Assembly (NCBI RefSeq): GCF_963668515.1
Contig: NZ_OY764864.1
Span: 1,364,001-1,428,000, forward strand
Direction of reading: 5' to 3'
Length of the DNA stretch: 64,000 nucleotides
Source of the DNA: an uncultured Ilyobacter sp.
GTDB taxonomy: Bacteria; Fusobacteriota; Fusobacteriia; Fusobacteriales; Fusobacteriaceae
Shown here in pieces: positions 54,738-64,000 of the stretch (position 1 is its first letter; each line of letters begins with the position of its first letter). The notes beneath the pieces were generated by a model. The model was given only the letters and a program-made list of their open reading frames with translations, had not been told where the DNA came from and searched no databases. A program made the position numbers and the translations under genes.

Positions 54738-55919
54738 TTACCAGGCTTTTGAGGGGCCTTTGATGTTCTCGGGGTCTTTGGCGTAGCGTCTGGCCGTTTC
54801 GATCGTGATCTTGCCCTCGGTTACCAGTCGTACCAGGTCGTCGTCGAGCATGACCATGCCGTCACGTTTACCGGTCTGAATGGCGGATTCGAGCGTCTCA
54901 ATCTTCCCGGTGCGAATCGCCGCCGCGACTTGCGACGTGTTGTGCATCACTTCCAGCGCCAGGATACGTTTGTCACCTTCGACGGCCGGCGGCAAGAGAT
55001 GTTGGCTGACAATGGAACGCAGGCTCATCGCGAGCTGGCCGCGAACGTCATCCTGCGAATCGTGCGGGAAGACGTCGACCAGACGCGTGAGAGCGCCCTT
55101 GGCATCGCGCGTGTGGAGGGTGGTGAAAATCAGGTGACCGGTCTCGGCCGCACTGATTGCAATCTGGGCCGTGTCGCGGTCGCGAATCTCGCCGACCAGA
55201 ATCGCATCGGGATCCTGTCGCAGGCCGAACTTGAGCCCGTCGGCAAAGGAGTCCACGTCGCGCCCCACTTCGCGCTGCGTGACGATGCCGCCCTGGCCGG
55301 GTGAATGGATGTACTCGATCGGCTCTTCGATGGTGAGAATGTGGTGCGTGCCGCCCCGCCGGAGGTATGCCATCAGGGACGCCAGTGTCGCGGACTTTCC
55401 CGAGCCGGTAACACCGGTGATGACAACGAGGCCGTTACTGTAAGACACCAGCCGCTTGCCCAGATCCTTCGGGAAACCAAGCCAATCGAACGTAGGAATC
55501 ACGTTCGGAATATGCCGCAGACAAGCGCACCACGCACCTTGCGACATGTAGACGTTGGCACGAAAACGGCAGGTGTTGCCCTTGTGCTCGATCGAGATCG
55601 CACTGTCGCCGCCGCGGCGTTCGACGAGTTCAGTGCCAGCCCGCTCAGGCATCAGCTCGGCCACCAAACGGTCCAGGTCTTCCGCGACGAGCAATTGCGC
55701 GCCGCTTGATTCCAGTTTGCCATGAATGCGGAACGTCGGCGAATACCCGGGGACGAGGTGTACGTCGGAAGCACTCCGCTCCGCGGCTTGGTGCAAGAGA
55801 TCCATCAGCACGTCGGGGGCTCCATTTGTCGCACCGCTTGGTCTCGCACTGTCGGCGGGCGCTGCGGTGGCCGTGCCATGTATACCCGGTCCGTCCAGGG
55901 CCGTTTGTGATCGATACAC
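54738..55919 (-). CDS. pilT: Type IV pilus retraction ATPase PilT
   Basis: 393 residues. It starts with a ~35-residue low-complexity extension, then LMDLLHQAAERSASDVHLVPGYSPTFRIHGKL, the PilT N-terminal domain; ITGVTGSGKSATLASLMAYL (Walker A), HHILTIEEPIEYIH (Asp box), FADGLKFGLRQDPDAILVGEIRD (Walker B) and GHLIFTTLHTRDAKGALTRLVDVFP (His box). PilT hexamers power pilus retraction for twitching and DNA uptake. GTG start at 55919 has AAGGAG at 7 nt. No other pilus gene is adjacent. Confidence 0.95.
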   Translation of the reverse strand: MYRSQTALDGPGIHGTATAAPADSARPSGATNGAPDVLMDLLHQAAERSASDVHLVPGYSPTFRIHGKLESSGAQLLVAEDLDRLVAELMPERAGTELVERRGGDSAISIEHKGNTCRFRANVYMSQGAWCACLRHIPNVIPTFDWLGFPKDLGKRLVSYSNGLVVITGVTGSGKSATLASLMAYLRRGGTHHILTIEEPIEYIHSPGQGGIVTQREVGRDVDSFADGLKFGLRQDPDAILVGEIRDRDTAQIAISAAETGHLIFTTLHTRDAKGALTRLVDVFPHDSQDDVRGQLAMSLRSIVSQHLLPPAVEGDKRILALEVMHNTSQVAAAIRTGKIETLESAIQTGKRDGMVMLDDDLVRLVTEGKITIETARRYAKDPENIKGPSKAW

Positions 55920-56109
55920 CGGCGGTCTCCTTTTCTGAACCGTGTCAGAAAACCGCGCGGCTGCTTCTGTCGGCGGTCAGTGCTTGTACCGCCGACGCGG
56001 GGCCTGGTTGCAATGGGCGCGTATGAAACTGGCCTGCCCGGAGATTGCGGCGGGCGCGAGAATCGAGCCGCACGACGGCCCGAAACAGGAGATTATGGGC
56101 CTCAGCCGC

Positions 56110-58824
56110 CTATTCGACGAACTCCGGCGCCGGAGCGAACCGCAGGCCCTTCGGCGGTTTGCCGTCGTGCGTTCGGAATCCGGCGCTAAACGCCCAGCCG
56201 CCATCGACCTGCACCACCTTGAGCAACAGGCAGTTCCAACCGCGGGCCAATCCAACAGGCACGACGTCCGACGCGAGTGTAAGCGCGCGATGAGCCATGT
56301 GCTCGGCGACGAGCTTGTCGTTGAGCCAGGCTTTAATGCCGTCGTCGCTGCCCAGTTCCAGGTTCAGTTCTTTCGGTCCCGGCGACCAGATGTACGTGCG
56401 GACGTAGACGCAGCAGTTGGGCTCGTGGCTGATCGGCGTCAGGTCAAAGATCCAGGGGTTCTGCGGATTCGTGCTGTGCAGCGTCTTCCAGACGAGCTTC
56501 GCCTTGCCGGGGTTCTCGGGCGGGAAGGACATCGCGAAGATATCCTCCGCCTTCTTGTCTTCAGCGCTGTACGGCCCGACGTACGACCACGTTCCACAAT
56601 AGCCCTGGAACTCTTCGAGCAGTTCGGCCAGGGCCACGGCCTCGTCCACGACCGGTTGGCTGAGCTTCGCCGCCAGGCCGACGCGTTTGAGTGCCTCGTG
56701 GGTGATATCGGGCTGCTCGGCGGCGAGGGCTCGGGCGATACTGAGCATCGCCATGCCGGCTTCGTCCTGCAATTCCGGCTCGCGTAGGTGGGCTTCGACG
56801 GCCCACAGCGCGCTTTCGTGAGGCACGCGCCCGAGGGCGCCCAGGATCGCCCGTTTGTCTTCGACGCGTTCGGCCAGCGGGAGAATCGCCGCGAGCATTT
56901 CAAACGACTCGCTGGCCGGACGATCGCTGCGCATGTTTACGATTCCCGTGTAGCCACGGATCGCGAGCACGCGGTGGGCCGCATTCTCCGATTCCTTGGC
57001 GATCGTCATCAGATCGTCGAGGACTTCCGTATTGGGCCAGTCGGCCAAGGCGCGCACGGCGGCATCGACAACGCGTTCGTCTTCGTACGCACACGATGCG
57101 CGGATTACGGCCAAGGCCTGCGGTCCGCCAAGCTTGCCCAACACGCGTACGAGGCTCGCGCGGACCTCGCCGTCCGTGTCGGCGAAGTCACTAAGCACGG
57201 CTTCGGCCCGGGCTTCCTGATCCGTTTCGCAGAGCGCCACGTTAACGACCGCCTCCTCGGCGGCTTCGCGTGCATCGGCATCGGTCTCGGCGATGAGCCG
57301 CTTCACGAGGGCAGGCAGATCGTCCAGTGTGGCGAGTTTGCTCAGGGCCTCGAACGCCGCTTGGCGAAGTTTAGCGTTGTCAGCGCCGGTGGCTTCGAGC
57401 AAAGCGGGCGTCGCTGCGGCGTACTTGCGCGCGGCCAAAGCGCGAGCCAGTTCGCAACGGACATCGATCGACTCATGCTCGTTGAATGCAGCGACGATTC
57501 GCTCGTTGGTGTCTTCACCGGGCAACCAACGGAGTGTTCCGCGGGCGGCGTTTCGTTCGGCGGCATTCCCGGCGGCCGCGCGCTGGGCGATCAATACCGC
57601 CGCCCCACCGTGGCCGAGCACGCGCATAGCCCGCAGCGCAGCGAGCCGCACTTCGACGTCATCGTCGCTGAGAGCATCGCGCACGGCGGAGTAGGCACGT
57701 TTGTCGCCGCGTTCGGTGAGCGTGTCGAGCAAGATGACGCGTGCATTGCCGTGGGCGCGATCGCAGGCTTGCATCAGTTGCAGCGTCGCGGCTTCGCCCT
57801 TTGCGAATTGCGTTCCGGCGGCGGCAACGCGGGCCAGATCCGGATCACCGTTCTCGATGAGCGGCAACAGGATCGGATAGGCATCGATGCCCATCGAACG
57901 CGCCAGGCCCATCAGGCCGGCGTCGCGTTCCTGATTGTTGGCGGGGTTCTGGTAAAGCTCACGATAGATCACCGTTGCCCGGCGTGGCCAGCCGCGGGCG
58001 ATGTGCGCTTCGGCAGTGCGGAGTAGTGCATCCGTCGCCACGGCGCGCAGTTCGGGATCGAGCGACTTGCGCCGCATCGTCAATGTATCGGTCGCGGCCG
58101 GCTCGGTTAGTCCGCCCAGACCGGCTAGCCCGGCGCGGCAAATCGCCGGATTCTCGTCCTCAACCCGTTCGGCGAGGAAATGAATGCCATCGGCCTCGAC
58201 GCGTGCGGCAACTGCATTGACGATTGCCACCTTCCACGACAGATCATCGTGCAGGTCATAGGCATTGCGCAGGGCTTCGGCCGCTTCCGGTGACGGATTG
58301 TGCTGCAACGATCGGCGGGCCAAGTCACGCACTTCGACGTCGTTCTCGCCCATTATTCCCACGAGCGTCGGCACGCATTCGGCGCGACCGATACGCTCGA
58401 CCAGCCGCAGCATCCAGACCCGGAGCGGCTTGGGCGTTTCGCTGCGCAATCGGGTGATGATCGCCTGGCAGAGTTCGGCACGTTCTTCTTCAGCACCGGG
58501 CCGGGCGGCGTTGAGGCATAGATTCTCGAAGCCTTGCCTGGCAGCTTGCCGTGTTGGTACGTCCTCGCTCGCTAAGCCGGGCAGGATTTCGTCAAGCTGC
58601 GCGTCGTAGCGGGTGGTCTTGACGGGTTCGGATTCGGGGGCCGGCGCAGGCTCCGGTGCAGGAGCCGGTTCGGCGGGCGCCTGGGCCTGCGGCTGTTCAG
58701 CCGGAGCAGATTGCACCGGCTCGGGCTTGGCCTGATCCGTTTCGACGGTCTGCTCAGAAGATGTACACGACGCCAGGGTGAACACGATGGCCGCTAGGGC
58801 CGCGACTATTGCGAATCGTCTCAT
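56110..58824 (-). CDS. HEAT-repeat lipoprotein
   Basis: 904 residues. The lipobox is FTLASC (Cys20). A Pro/Ala/Glu linker (residues ~25-68, PAEPAPAPEPAPAPESEP) projects from the membrane. Residues ~75-720 are many HEAT-like helical repeats (DVPTRQAARQGFENL, DDVEVRLAALRAMRVLGHGGAA, DADAREAAEEAVVNVALCE, NTEVLDDLMTIAKES). The last ~150 residues form a beta domain with LNLELGSDDGIKAWLNDKLVAEH and GWNCLLLKVVQVDGGWAFSAGFR, as in planctomycete carbohydrate-binding-type modules. It is probably a scaffold for other exported proteins. It lies 14 nt downstream of the Gfo/Idh/MocA gene. Confidence 0.88.
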   Translation of the reverse strand: MRRFAIVAALAAIVFTLASCTSSEQTVETDQAKPEPVQSAPAEQPQAQAPAEPAPAPEPAPAPESEPVKTTRYDAQLDEILPGLASEDVPTRQAARQGFENLCLNAARPGAEEERAELCQAIITRLRSETPKPLRVWMLRLVERIGRAECVPTLVGIMGENDVEVRDLARRSLQHNPSPEAAEALRNAYDLHDDLSWKVAIVNAVAARVEADGIHFLAERVEDENPAICRAGLAGLGGLTEPAATDTLTMRRKSLDPELRAVATDALLRTAEAHIARGWPRRATVIYRELYQNPANNQERDAGLMGLARSMGIDAYPILLPLIENGDPDLARVAAAGTQFAKGEAATLQLMQACDRAHGNARVILLDTLTERGDKRAYSAVRDALSDDDVEVRLAALRAMRVLGHGGAAVLIAQRAAAGNAAERNAARGTLRWLPGEDTNERIVAAFNEHESIDVRCELARALAARKYAAATPALLEATGADNAKLRQAAFEALSKLATLDDLPALVKRLIAETDADAREAAEEAVVNVALCETDQEARAEAVLSDFADTDGEVRASLVRVLGKLGGPQALAVIRASCAYEDERVVDAAVRALADWPNTEVLDDLMTIAKESENAAHRVLAIRGYTGIVNMRSDRPASESFEMLAAILPLAERVEDKRAILGALGRVPHESALWAVEAHLREPELQDEAGMAMLSIARALAAEQPDITHEALKRVGLAAKLSQPVVDEAVALAELLEEFQGYCGTWSYVGPYSAEDKKAEDIFAMSFPPENPGKAKLVWKTLHSTNPQNPWIFDLTPISHEPNCCVYVRTYIWSPGPKELNLELGSDDGIKAWLNDKLVAEHMAHRALTLASDVVPVGLARGWNCLLLKVVQVDGGWAFSAGFRTHDGKPPKGLRFAPAPEFVE

Positions 58825-58838
58825 GATGATCTGTCCGC

Positions 58839-60134
58839 TTAAAGATAAAGACGCCAGGGACTACGCTTTGGGCGATCGAGCCAGCGGCTGGCCGCTTCGT
58901 CGCCGATGATCTCACGCTTTTGGGGATCCCACTTGATCGGCCGGTTCAGCCAGTAACAGATGTTGCCGAGGTGGCACACTGTGACCGAGCTGGCACCGAT
59001 CGCCACGTCGCAGATCGGACGCTTGCGCGAACGCACGCAATTGAGCCAATCCACCTGGTGGCCGGGGCTTTCGTAGAGATGCAGGTCGTTCGGGCCGAGC
59101 GGCTCTTGGCCGATCTCCTCGGGCCAGGTGCGGAAGTAACCGCGGTTGACCTCGACCTTGCCGTCCGTGCCAATGAAAAGAATGCCGTTGGCCTCGCCGC
59201 GTTCGAGCGTGACGCCGTTGGCGTACTTGTACATCAGGCCTTCGCCGTTGCGCTCCGGCGGCGGGAGAATCTCGACCGGGCCGTTGCCATCCATCCCCAT
59301 GCCCCACTGGGCAATGTCGATGTGGTGCGCGCCCCAGTCAGTCGTCATGCCGCCGGAGTAATCACGCACATAGCGCCAGCCGCCGCTGTAGTCGCCGCTG
59401 CAACGTTCGGCGTTATAGGGACTCCACGGAGCCGGGCCGAGCCAGCGGTTCCAATCGAGTCCCTCGCGCACGGGCTCGGGCTCGAAGCATTTTTCGGTCG
59501 ACGGCGGGCCGATGCCGACGATGACGCGCTCCAGCTTGCCGATGCGGCCGTTGCGCACCAGCTCGCACGCCAGGCGGAAATTGCTCGACGAACGCTGCTG
59601 GCTGCCGGTCTGGAAGACGGTGTTGTAGCGCCGGGCGGCGGCGACCATTGCTTCCGCTTCGCGAATCGTCAGCGACAGCGGTTTTTCGCAATAGACGTCC
59701 TTGCCGGCCTTGCAGGCCGCGATGGCAATCATGGCGTGCCAGTGATCGGGGACGGCGATCAGGACAATGTCGATATCCGGCCGGGCGAGGAGTTGTTCAA
59801 ACTCGTTGTACTCTTCACAGCCGTCGTATGTGCCGCTCGGCTTCTTCGCGGCGTATTGTTCGATCACTTTCTTGCGGGCCTTGCCGCGTTTGACGGCGTC
59901 CACATCGCTGATGGCCACGATCTGCACATCATCGTTGTTGAGGAAATTGTGCAGGTGGCCGCCCCCCATGTTGCCCACACCGATGAATCCCATCGTCAGT
60001 CGTTCGCTCGGGGCGGTGAAGCCTGATTTGCCGAGCGCACTCGCCGGCACGATGTAAGGGGCGGCCATCGCCGCGGCCGCTGTTGCGGCACCCTTAACAA
60101 ACTCGCGCCGCGTAACGGATCCCGTTTTCGCCAT
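58839..60134 (-). CDS. Gfo/Idh/MocA-family oxidoreductase, Tat-exported
   Basis: 431 residues from ATG 60134. A twin-arginine signal opens the protein: TRREFVKGAATAAAAMAAPYIVPASALG. The Rossmann fold follows with LTMGFIGVGNMGGGHLHNFL, VAISDVD, and DIVLIAVPDHWHAMIAIAACKAGKDVYCEKPLSLTIREAEAMV, where EKP is the conserved catalytic/nucleotide motif. The C-terminal domain contains GMTTDWGAHHIDIAQWGMGMD, the usual D-x-G-x-H-x-x-D active-site block. Such exported NAD(P)-binding oxidoreductases are numerous in planctomycetes and are thought to act on sugars. Start at the second ATG chosen for the GGAG at 9 nt; ATG 60149 is the alternative. Confidence 0.93.
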   Translation of the reverse strand: MAKTGSVTRREFVKGAATAAAAMAAPYIVPASALGKSGFTAPSERLTMGFIGVGNMGGGHLHNFLNNDDVQIVAISDVDAVKRGKARKKVIEQYAAKKPSGTYDGCEEYNEFEQLLARPDIDIVLIAVPDHWHAMIAIAACKAGKDVYCEKPLSLTIREAEAMVAAARRYNTVFQTGSQQRSSSNFRLACELVRNGRIGKLERVIVGIGPPSTEKCFEPEPVREGLDWNRWLGPAPWSPYNAERCSGDYSGGWRYVRDYSGGMTTDWGAHHIDIAQWGMGMDGNGPVEILPPPERNGEGLMYKYANGVTLERGEANGILFIGTDGKVEVNRGYFRTWPEEIGQEPLGPNDLHLYESPGHQVDWLNCVRSRKRPICDVAIGASSVTVCHLGNICYWLNRPIKWDPQKREIIGDEAASRWLDRPKRSPWRLYL

Positions 60135-60272
60135 GACGCACTGCTCCATGCTCTCGTGAGTTACGATTTGTACAACTACGCTTCGTAGAGTAGCGGCAAG
60201 CGAAGGAATCGAAAACGGCGTGTGAGCGAAAGTGTTGGGCGTGCGGCGCTAAGATTGTGTTGGCTGGCAGGG

Positions 60273-60860
60273 CTACGGCATGCCGGTGTATTCGTTGACA
60301 ATCCAATCCCGGCTGGTCTGGTAGATCGCAACCAGTTCGTCCATGTACGGTGTGAAGGCCTGAAAATGGCCGTAGAACGGGTTGAGTTGGAAGCGGGCGG
60401 TTTCGCGTGCTTCGCCCGGAATCGTCATACGCCAGATCGCCGCGGCGGCACCGGTGCGATCCGCGCCGGCCTTGCAGTGGATCAGAATCGGTTCCTGGAC
60501 GCTCTTAATGGCATCGTAATACTTCAGCAATTCCTCCTGTGACGGCAACTCGCGGGCGCTCCAGCGAATGTCAACGAGCGTAACGCCCTTCTCGTCGCAG
60601 ACCGCTTTTTCGTTGATGTACCACTGCTCGGAGGGGTTGGCACCGCGGAGATTGATCACAGTCTTCAGCTCGAGGTTGTCGATCATCATCGCCAGCGTCG
60701 TGCGATCGACCTGGGCGCTGCGGTAGGCCCGTTCGCTTTCGATCACGGCAAAGTTGTCCACCGGCAGCAGCGGCGCGAAATCGTCGAACACCGCCGTCCC
60801 GCAACCGGCCGGCAGGAACACCAGCGTCAGTGCCAAAATGTGCCAGACTTTGCGCCGCAT
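60273..60860 (-). CDS. Lipoprotein with dual-specificity/tyrosine phosphatase fold
   Basis: 195 residues. Lipobox LVFLPAGC (Cys20). The phosphatase part has ESERAYRSAQVDRTTLAMMIDNLELKTVINLRG and the P-loop LIHCKAGADRTGAAAAIWRM (H-C-X5-R), with SARELPSQEELLKYYDAI giving the general-acid loop region. It resembles the membrane-bound phosphatase-like protein at 52.2 kb, and both use a D-R-T-G ending of the P-loop. Extracytoplasmic anchoring suggests action on surface or exported phosphoesters. It diverges from glgP. Confidence 0.88.
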   Translation of the reverse strand: MRRKVWHILALTLVFLPAGCGTAVFDDFAPLLPVDNFAVIESERAYRSAQVDRTTLAMMIDNLELKTVINLRGANPSEQWYINEKAVCDEKGVTLVDIRWSARELPSQEELLKYYDAIKSVQEPILIHCKAGADRTGAAAAIWRMTIPGEARETARFQLNPFYGHFQAFTPYMDELVAIYQTSRDWIVNEYTGMP

Positions 60861-61028
60861 GCGATCCGCTCCTTGGGCCGGCCGCCAGCAGACGGGCCGT
60901 GATCCGTGCGTGCATGATGCTACTCAGGCCGGCAGTGGGCGGCAATATGAATCCGGGCGTATTGAAATCTGGCGCCGCTGAGCGTTAAATGCGGCTCGTT
61001 CGGCGAATTTCTACTGCTGGAGCTGCTC

Positions 61029-63584
61029 ATGAGCACACGCCCTCGCAAATCGAGGCCATCATCGACTACTGCCGCGACGCGTAATCCGCTGATCGCGCGT
61101 TTCCTGCACCACCTGCGTTTTACGCAGGGTGAGGCCTGGGTGACGGCGACGCCGCACGACCATTTTGTCAGCCTGGCCCTGGCGGTGCGCGACCGCATGA
61201 TCGACCGGATGGTCGCCACGCAGCGGACCTACCACCGGCGCGACGTTAAGCGGGTGTACTACCTGTCGCTCGAATACCTGCTGGGGCGTTCGCTGCGAAA
61301 TAACCTCGTCTGCCTGGGGCTGTACGAATCCTGCCGCGAGGATCTGGCCAAGCTGGACATTGATCTTGAGCGCGTGTGCGATCTGGAGCCCGATGCCGGT
61401 CTGGGCAACGGCGGGCTTGGCCGTCTGGCGGCGTGCTATCTCGACTCCGCCGCGACGCTGCAATTGCCGGTCTACGGCTACGGCATTCGCTACGAGTACG
61501 GCATTTTCGAGCAGGAGATCGCCAACGGCTGGCAGGTCGAGCATCCCGATTACTGGCTGCGCTTTGGCACGCCGTGGGAAGTTCCGCGGCCGGAATTCAC
61601 GACCGCCGTGCGGCTCTACGGCCGGCTCGAAGATCGTCAGGACAAGCAGGGTCGCTATCGTCCGGCGTGGGTCGATTACCGCACCGTGATGGGGCTTCCG
61701 TATGACATGCCGATCGTCGGTTACGGCGTGAACACGGTCAACATTTTGCGGCTCTGGTCGGCACGGGCTTCGCACGTGTTCGACTTGGCGGCGTTCAATC
61801 GCGGCGGCTACGTCGAGGCGGTGCGTGAGAAGGCCGTCAGCGAAACAATCTCGAAGGTGCTTTACCCGAGCGACGAACTCGAATCCGGGAAGGAACTGCG
61901 GCTTCAGCAGCAGTATTTTTTCGTGGCGTGTACGCTGAGCGACATCATCCGCCGCTACGAGAAGACGCACGACCACTATCACAAGCTTCCGCACAAGATC
62001 GCGATTCAGCTCAACGACACGCATCCGGCCCTGGCAATCGCCGAGATGATGCGTTTGCTGATCGACGAACGCGGGATGGACTGGGATCCGGCGTGGGAAA
62101 TCACGCAGAAGTGCTTCGCGTATACGAATCACACGCTGCTGCCGGAAGCGTTGGAAGTGTGGCCGGTCTCGCTGCTGGGCCGCGTGTTGCCGCGCCACCT
62201 GCAAATCATCTTCGAGATCAACAAGCGATTTCTCGAGCAGGTCGAATTGCGCTGGCCAGGCGACAGTGAGCGGCAGCGCGATGTCTCACTCGTACAGGAA
62301 ATGCCCGAGAAGGCGATCCGCATGGCGAACCTGTCGATCGTTGGCAGCCATTCGGTCAACGGCGTGGCCGCATTGCACACCGATCTGATTCGGTCGCGGC
62401 TGGTGCCGCGCTTCGCCGAGATGTGGCCGGATAAGTTCATCAACCACACCAACGGCATCACGCCGCGACGCTGGCTGCGGGCGTGCAACGAGCCACTTTC
62501 GCACGCGATCAGCGAACGCATCGGCGACGACTGGATCAGCAATCTGGATGACTTGCGCAAACTAGAAGCCTACGCCGACGATTCGGACTTCCAGGATCGC
62601 TTCATCGAAGCCAAGGTGCTCAACAAGCAGCGCTTCGCTGACTGGTGCCGGCGGCGAATGGGAATCCAGCTCAACACCAACGCGCTGTTCGACGTGCAGG
62701 TGAAACGGCTGCACGAGTACAAGCGGCAGTTGATGAACATTCTCCAGGTCATCATGCGCTATCAGCGGTTGCTCGATGATCCCGGTTGCGATCTGCCGCC
62801 ACGCGTGGTGCTGTTCGGGGCGAAGGCCGCCCCGGCGTACTCGCGGGCGAAGCTGATCATCAAGCTGATCAACGACGTGGCGTACACGATCAATCACGAT
62901 CAACGCGTCAACAACCGACTGAAAGTGCTGTTTGTGCCGAACTATTGCGTCTCGCTGGCCGAACTGGTGATTCCCGCGGCGGATCTGTCCGAACAGATCT
63001 CAACCGCCGGCATGGAAGCCTCGGGCACGGGGAACATGAAGCTGGCGCTGAATGGGGCGCTGACGATCGGCACGCTGGATGGGGCCAATATCGAGATTCG
63101 CGACGCCGTCGGCGAGGAAAACTTCTTCCTGTTCGGCCTGACCGCCGAGCAAGTCGCCGAACAGCGGCCGACGTACGATCCGTGGACGATCTACAACGGA
63201 AGCGAACGCATAAGCCGGGCGCTACATGCGCTGACCGACGGAACGTTCAATTCGGATCGGCCGGATCTCTTCGCGCCGATCTTCGACTGGCTGACGCACG
63301 AGCGTGACTTCTACATGATCATGGCTGATATGGAGTCGTATCTGGCGGCACAGGATCAGGTCGATGCTCGTTGGCATGATACGCGTGGTTGGGCGCGCAG
63401 CGCGATTCTGAACGTCGCGCGCGTGGGCTACTTCTCCAGTGATCGGGCCGTTTGGGAATACGCTACGGAGACCTGGGGCGTGAAGCCGATTGCCATTCGC
63501 GTGCCGGCCCAGGTCCGCTCGCACCTGCCGCCCGCCAGCGGGCCGACCGAACCGACCCCGGCCATCGCAACGGTGAAGAGCTGA
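61029..63584 (+). CDS. glgP: Glycogen/alpha-glucan phosphorylase
   Basis: 851 residues, full length. Releases glucose-1-phosphate from alpha-1,4-glucan. Motifs: RVYYLSLEYLLGRSLRNNL, EPDAGLGNGGLGRLAACYLDS, GYGIRYEYGIFEQEI, QLNDTHPALAIAEMMRLLIDE, NHTLLPEALEVW, NGITPRRWL, VKRLHEYKRQLMNIL and EASGTGNMKLALNGALTIGTLDGANIEI with Lys671 holding pyridoxal phosphate. ATG at 61029 has GGAG at 6 nt. It stands alone here, with no other glycogen gene next to it. Confidence 0.97.
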   Translation: MSTRPRKSRPSSTTAATRNPLIARFLHHLRFTQGEAWVTATPHDHFVSLALAVRDRMIDRMVATQRTYHRRDVKRVYYLSLEYLLGRSLRNNLVCLGLYESCREDLAKLDIDLERVCDLEPDAGLGNGGLGRLAACYLDSAATLQLPVYGYGIRYEYGIFEQEIANGWQVEHPDYWLRFGTPWEVPRPEFTTAVRLYGRLEDRQDKQGRYRPAWVDYRTVMGLPYDMPIVGYGVNTVNILRLWSARASHVFDLAAFNRGGYVEAVREKAVSETISKVLYPSDELESGKELRLQQQYFFVACTLSDIIRRYEKTHDHYHKLPHKIAIQLNDTHPALAIAEMMRLLIDERGMDWDPAWEITQKCFAYTNHTLLPEALEVWPVSLLGRVLPRHLQIIFEINKRFLEQVELRWPGDSERQRDVSLVQEMPEKAIRMANLSIVGSHSVNGVAALHTDLIRSRLVPRFAEMWPDKFINHTNGITPRRWLRACNEPLSHAISERIGDDWISNLDDLRKLEAYADDSDFQDRFIEAKVLNKQRFADWCRRRMGIQLNTNALFDVQVKRLHEYKRQLMNILQVIMRYQRLLDDPGCDLPPRVVLFGAKAAPAYSRAKLIIKLINDVAYTINHDQRVNNRLKVLFVPNYCVSLAELVIPAADLSEQISTAGMEASGTGNMKLALNGALTIGTLDGANIEIRDAVGEENFFLFGLTAEQVAEQRPTYDPWTIYNGSERISRALHALTDGTFNSDRPDLFAPIFDWLTHERDFYMIMADMESYLAAQDQVDARWHDTRGWARSAILNVARVGYFSSDRAVWEYATETWGVKPIAIRVPAQVRSHLPPASGPTEPTPAIATVKS

Positions 63585-63620
63585 GAGGCGCAGTCAGGCG
63601 AACCCGCGAAATCAGCGCAC

Positions 63621-63657
63621 AAAAATAGCGCCTCGGGTGTGGGCCATCCCGAGGCGC
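63621..63657 (-). terminator. Intrinsic terminator on the minus strand
   Basis: Perfect 10-bp stem GCGCCTCGGG / CCCGAGGCGC with a 10-nt loop. On the minus strand the stem is followed by TATTTTTG, so it suits the gene at 63748 and lies between convergent genes. Confidence 0.75.
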
Positions 63658-63747
63658 CAGGATCGAATGATACCGAACGATTAGTGAGAAAGAGTAAGGC
63701 GACTAAGACCCTGCGTCCGTCGCTTCACTGCCAAAAGTACGCCGCGT

Positions 63748-64000
63748 CTAGTCCCGCGGCGGGCGGTCCTCCACCAGCAACAAGCCGGGCGCCGCTCGAT
63801 TGTTGAGCAGCGATCGAATCACGGTCTCCGGCTGTCCGCGTAAGGCCCGCAAACGACAAGCAGCGTGACACCTGCGTGCCAAGTCCATCAACTTCGCCAC
63901 GACCGGTGTCCACGGCGCTGCGATTGTACGTACGTTACCGAAGTCGAAGACGATCTCGGAAAACGTCTCGTTCAACCGTTCCGCGAGCAGTCGCTCTGAG
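63748..64000 (-). CDS. STAS-like domain protein, C-terminal part, runs off the window
   Basis: The last 83 residues of a gene that continues past 64000. ERLNETFSEIVFDFGNVRTIAAPWTPVVAKLMDLARRCHAACRLRALRGQPETVIRSLLNN matches the strand-helix-strand order of STAS (anti-sigma factor antagonist) domains, including an LxFDF strand, a turn before the helix where the regulatory Ser usually sits, and a closing helix. STAS proteins switch partners with anti-sigma kinases. The fit is by pattern only and the N-terminus is not visible. Confidence 0.6.
   Translation of the reverse strand, partial: SERLLAERLNETFSEIVFDFGNVRTIAAPWTPVVAKLMDLARRCHAACRLRALRGQPETVIRSLLNNRAAPGLLLVEDRPPRD

Noticed and set aside
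58920..60026. 368-codon plus-strand open frame opposite the Gfo/Idh/MocA gene
   Set aside because: Antisense shadow of an oxidoreductase with intact catalytic blocks.

Overview
The window joins two unrelated genomes. Bases 1 to about 5,645 are AT-rich with strong sigma-70 promoters and U-tailed terminators, as in a low-GC anaerobe (Fusobacteriota- or Clostridia-like; inferred from style). They hold the 5' end of pnp, two small orphan genes, nagB, and a molybdenum-cofactor operon on the minus strand: moeA/PBP fusion (truncated), moaA, moaC and a MOSC protein. At about 5,645 composition changes to GC-rich within a few bases, in the middle of the MoeA reading frame, with no mobile element or tRNA there. 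This looks like a chimeric join, not gene transfer.

The remaining ~58 kb looks like one planctomycete-type genome. The signs are ECF sigma factors next to a Ser/Thr kinase or a VWA protein, many signal-peptide or lipoprotein products, EF-hand/dockerin-like C-termini on four secreted proteins, DUF2723 and AftB-like membrane glycosyltransferases, a Tat-exported Gfo/Idh/MocA oxidoreductase, HEAT-repeat lipoproteins and multiheme cytochromes.

Layout of the GC-rich part: 5.7-7.5 kb beta-lactamase-fold hydrolase with TPR tail; 7.5-10.1 kb sparse, lower-GC stretch with a HEPN-type candidate RNase and a four-helix-bundle protein; 10.2 kb tRNA-Pro; 10.7-16.1 kb murJ, fliN, asnB, fpg; 16.8-19.5 kb ECF sigma plus anti-sigma-like VWA protein; 19.8-26.6 kb orphan gene, ACT protein, C25 protease, lipoprotein, pabA/trpG, sppA; 26.6-35.2 kb zincin, glycosyltransferase, recJ, mtnP, double thioredoxin protein, Pat-like acyl-CoA synthetase/GNAT; 35.5-40.2 kb six-heme cytochrome and Lcl protein, both with dockerin-like ends; 40.3-44.8 kb DUF2723 protein, methyltransferase, DEAD helicase; 44.8-47.7 kb kinase plus ECF sigma; 48-54.4 kb collagen-like/S74 protein, lipocalin, NapC-type multiheme cytochrome, phosphatase and nuclease; 54.7-64 kb pilT, HEAT lipoprotein, Gfo/Idh/MocA oxidoreductase, second phosphatase, glgP and a partial STAS-like gene.

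Two genome-scale patterns stand out. A composite intergenic repeat (hairpins plus a fixed core) recurs at 10.5, 15.0, 16.4-16.7, 20.4-20.7 and 54.5-54.7 kb. Conserved genes between 44 and 54.5 kb are broken by many single-base frameshifts, mostly repaired by removing one base from a G or C run, so most are probably sequence errors and not true pseudogenes.
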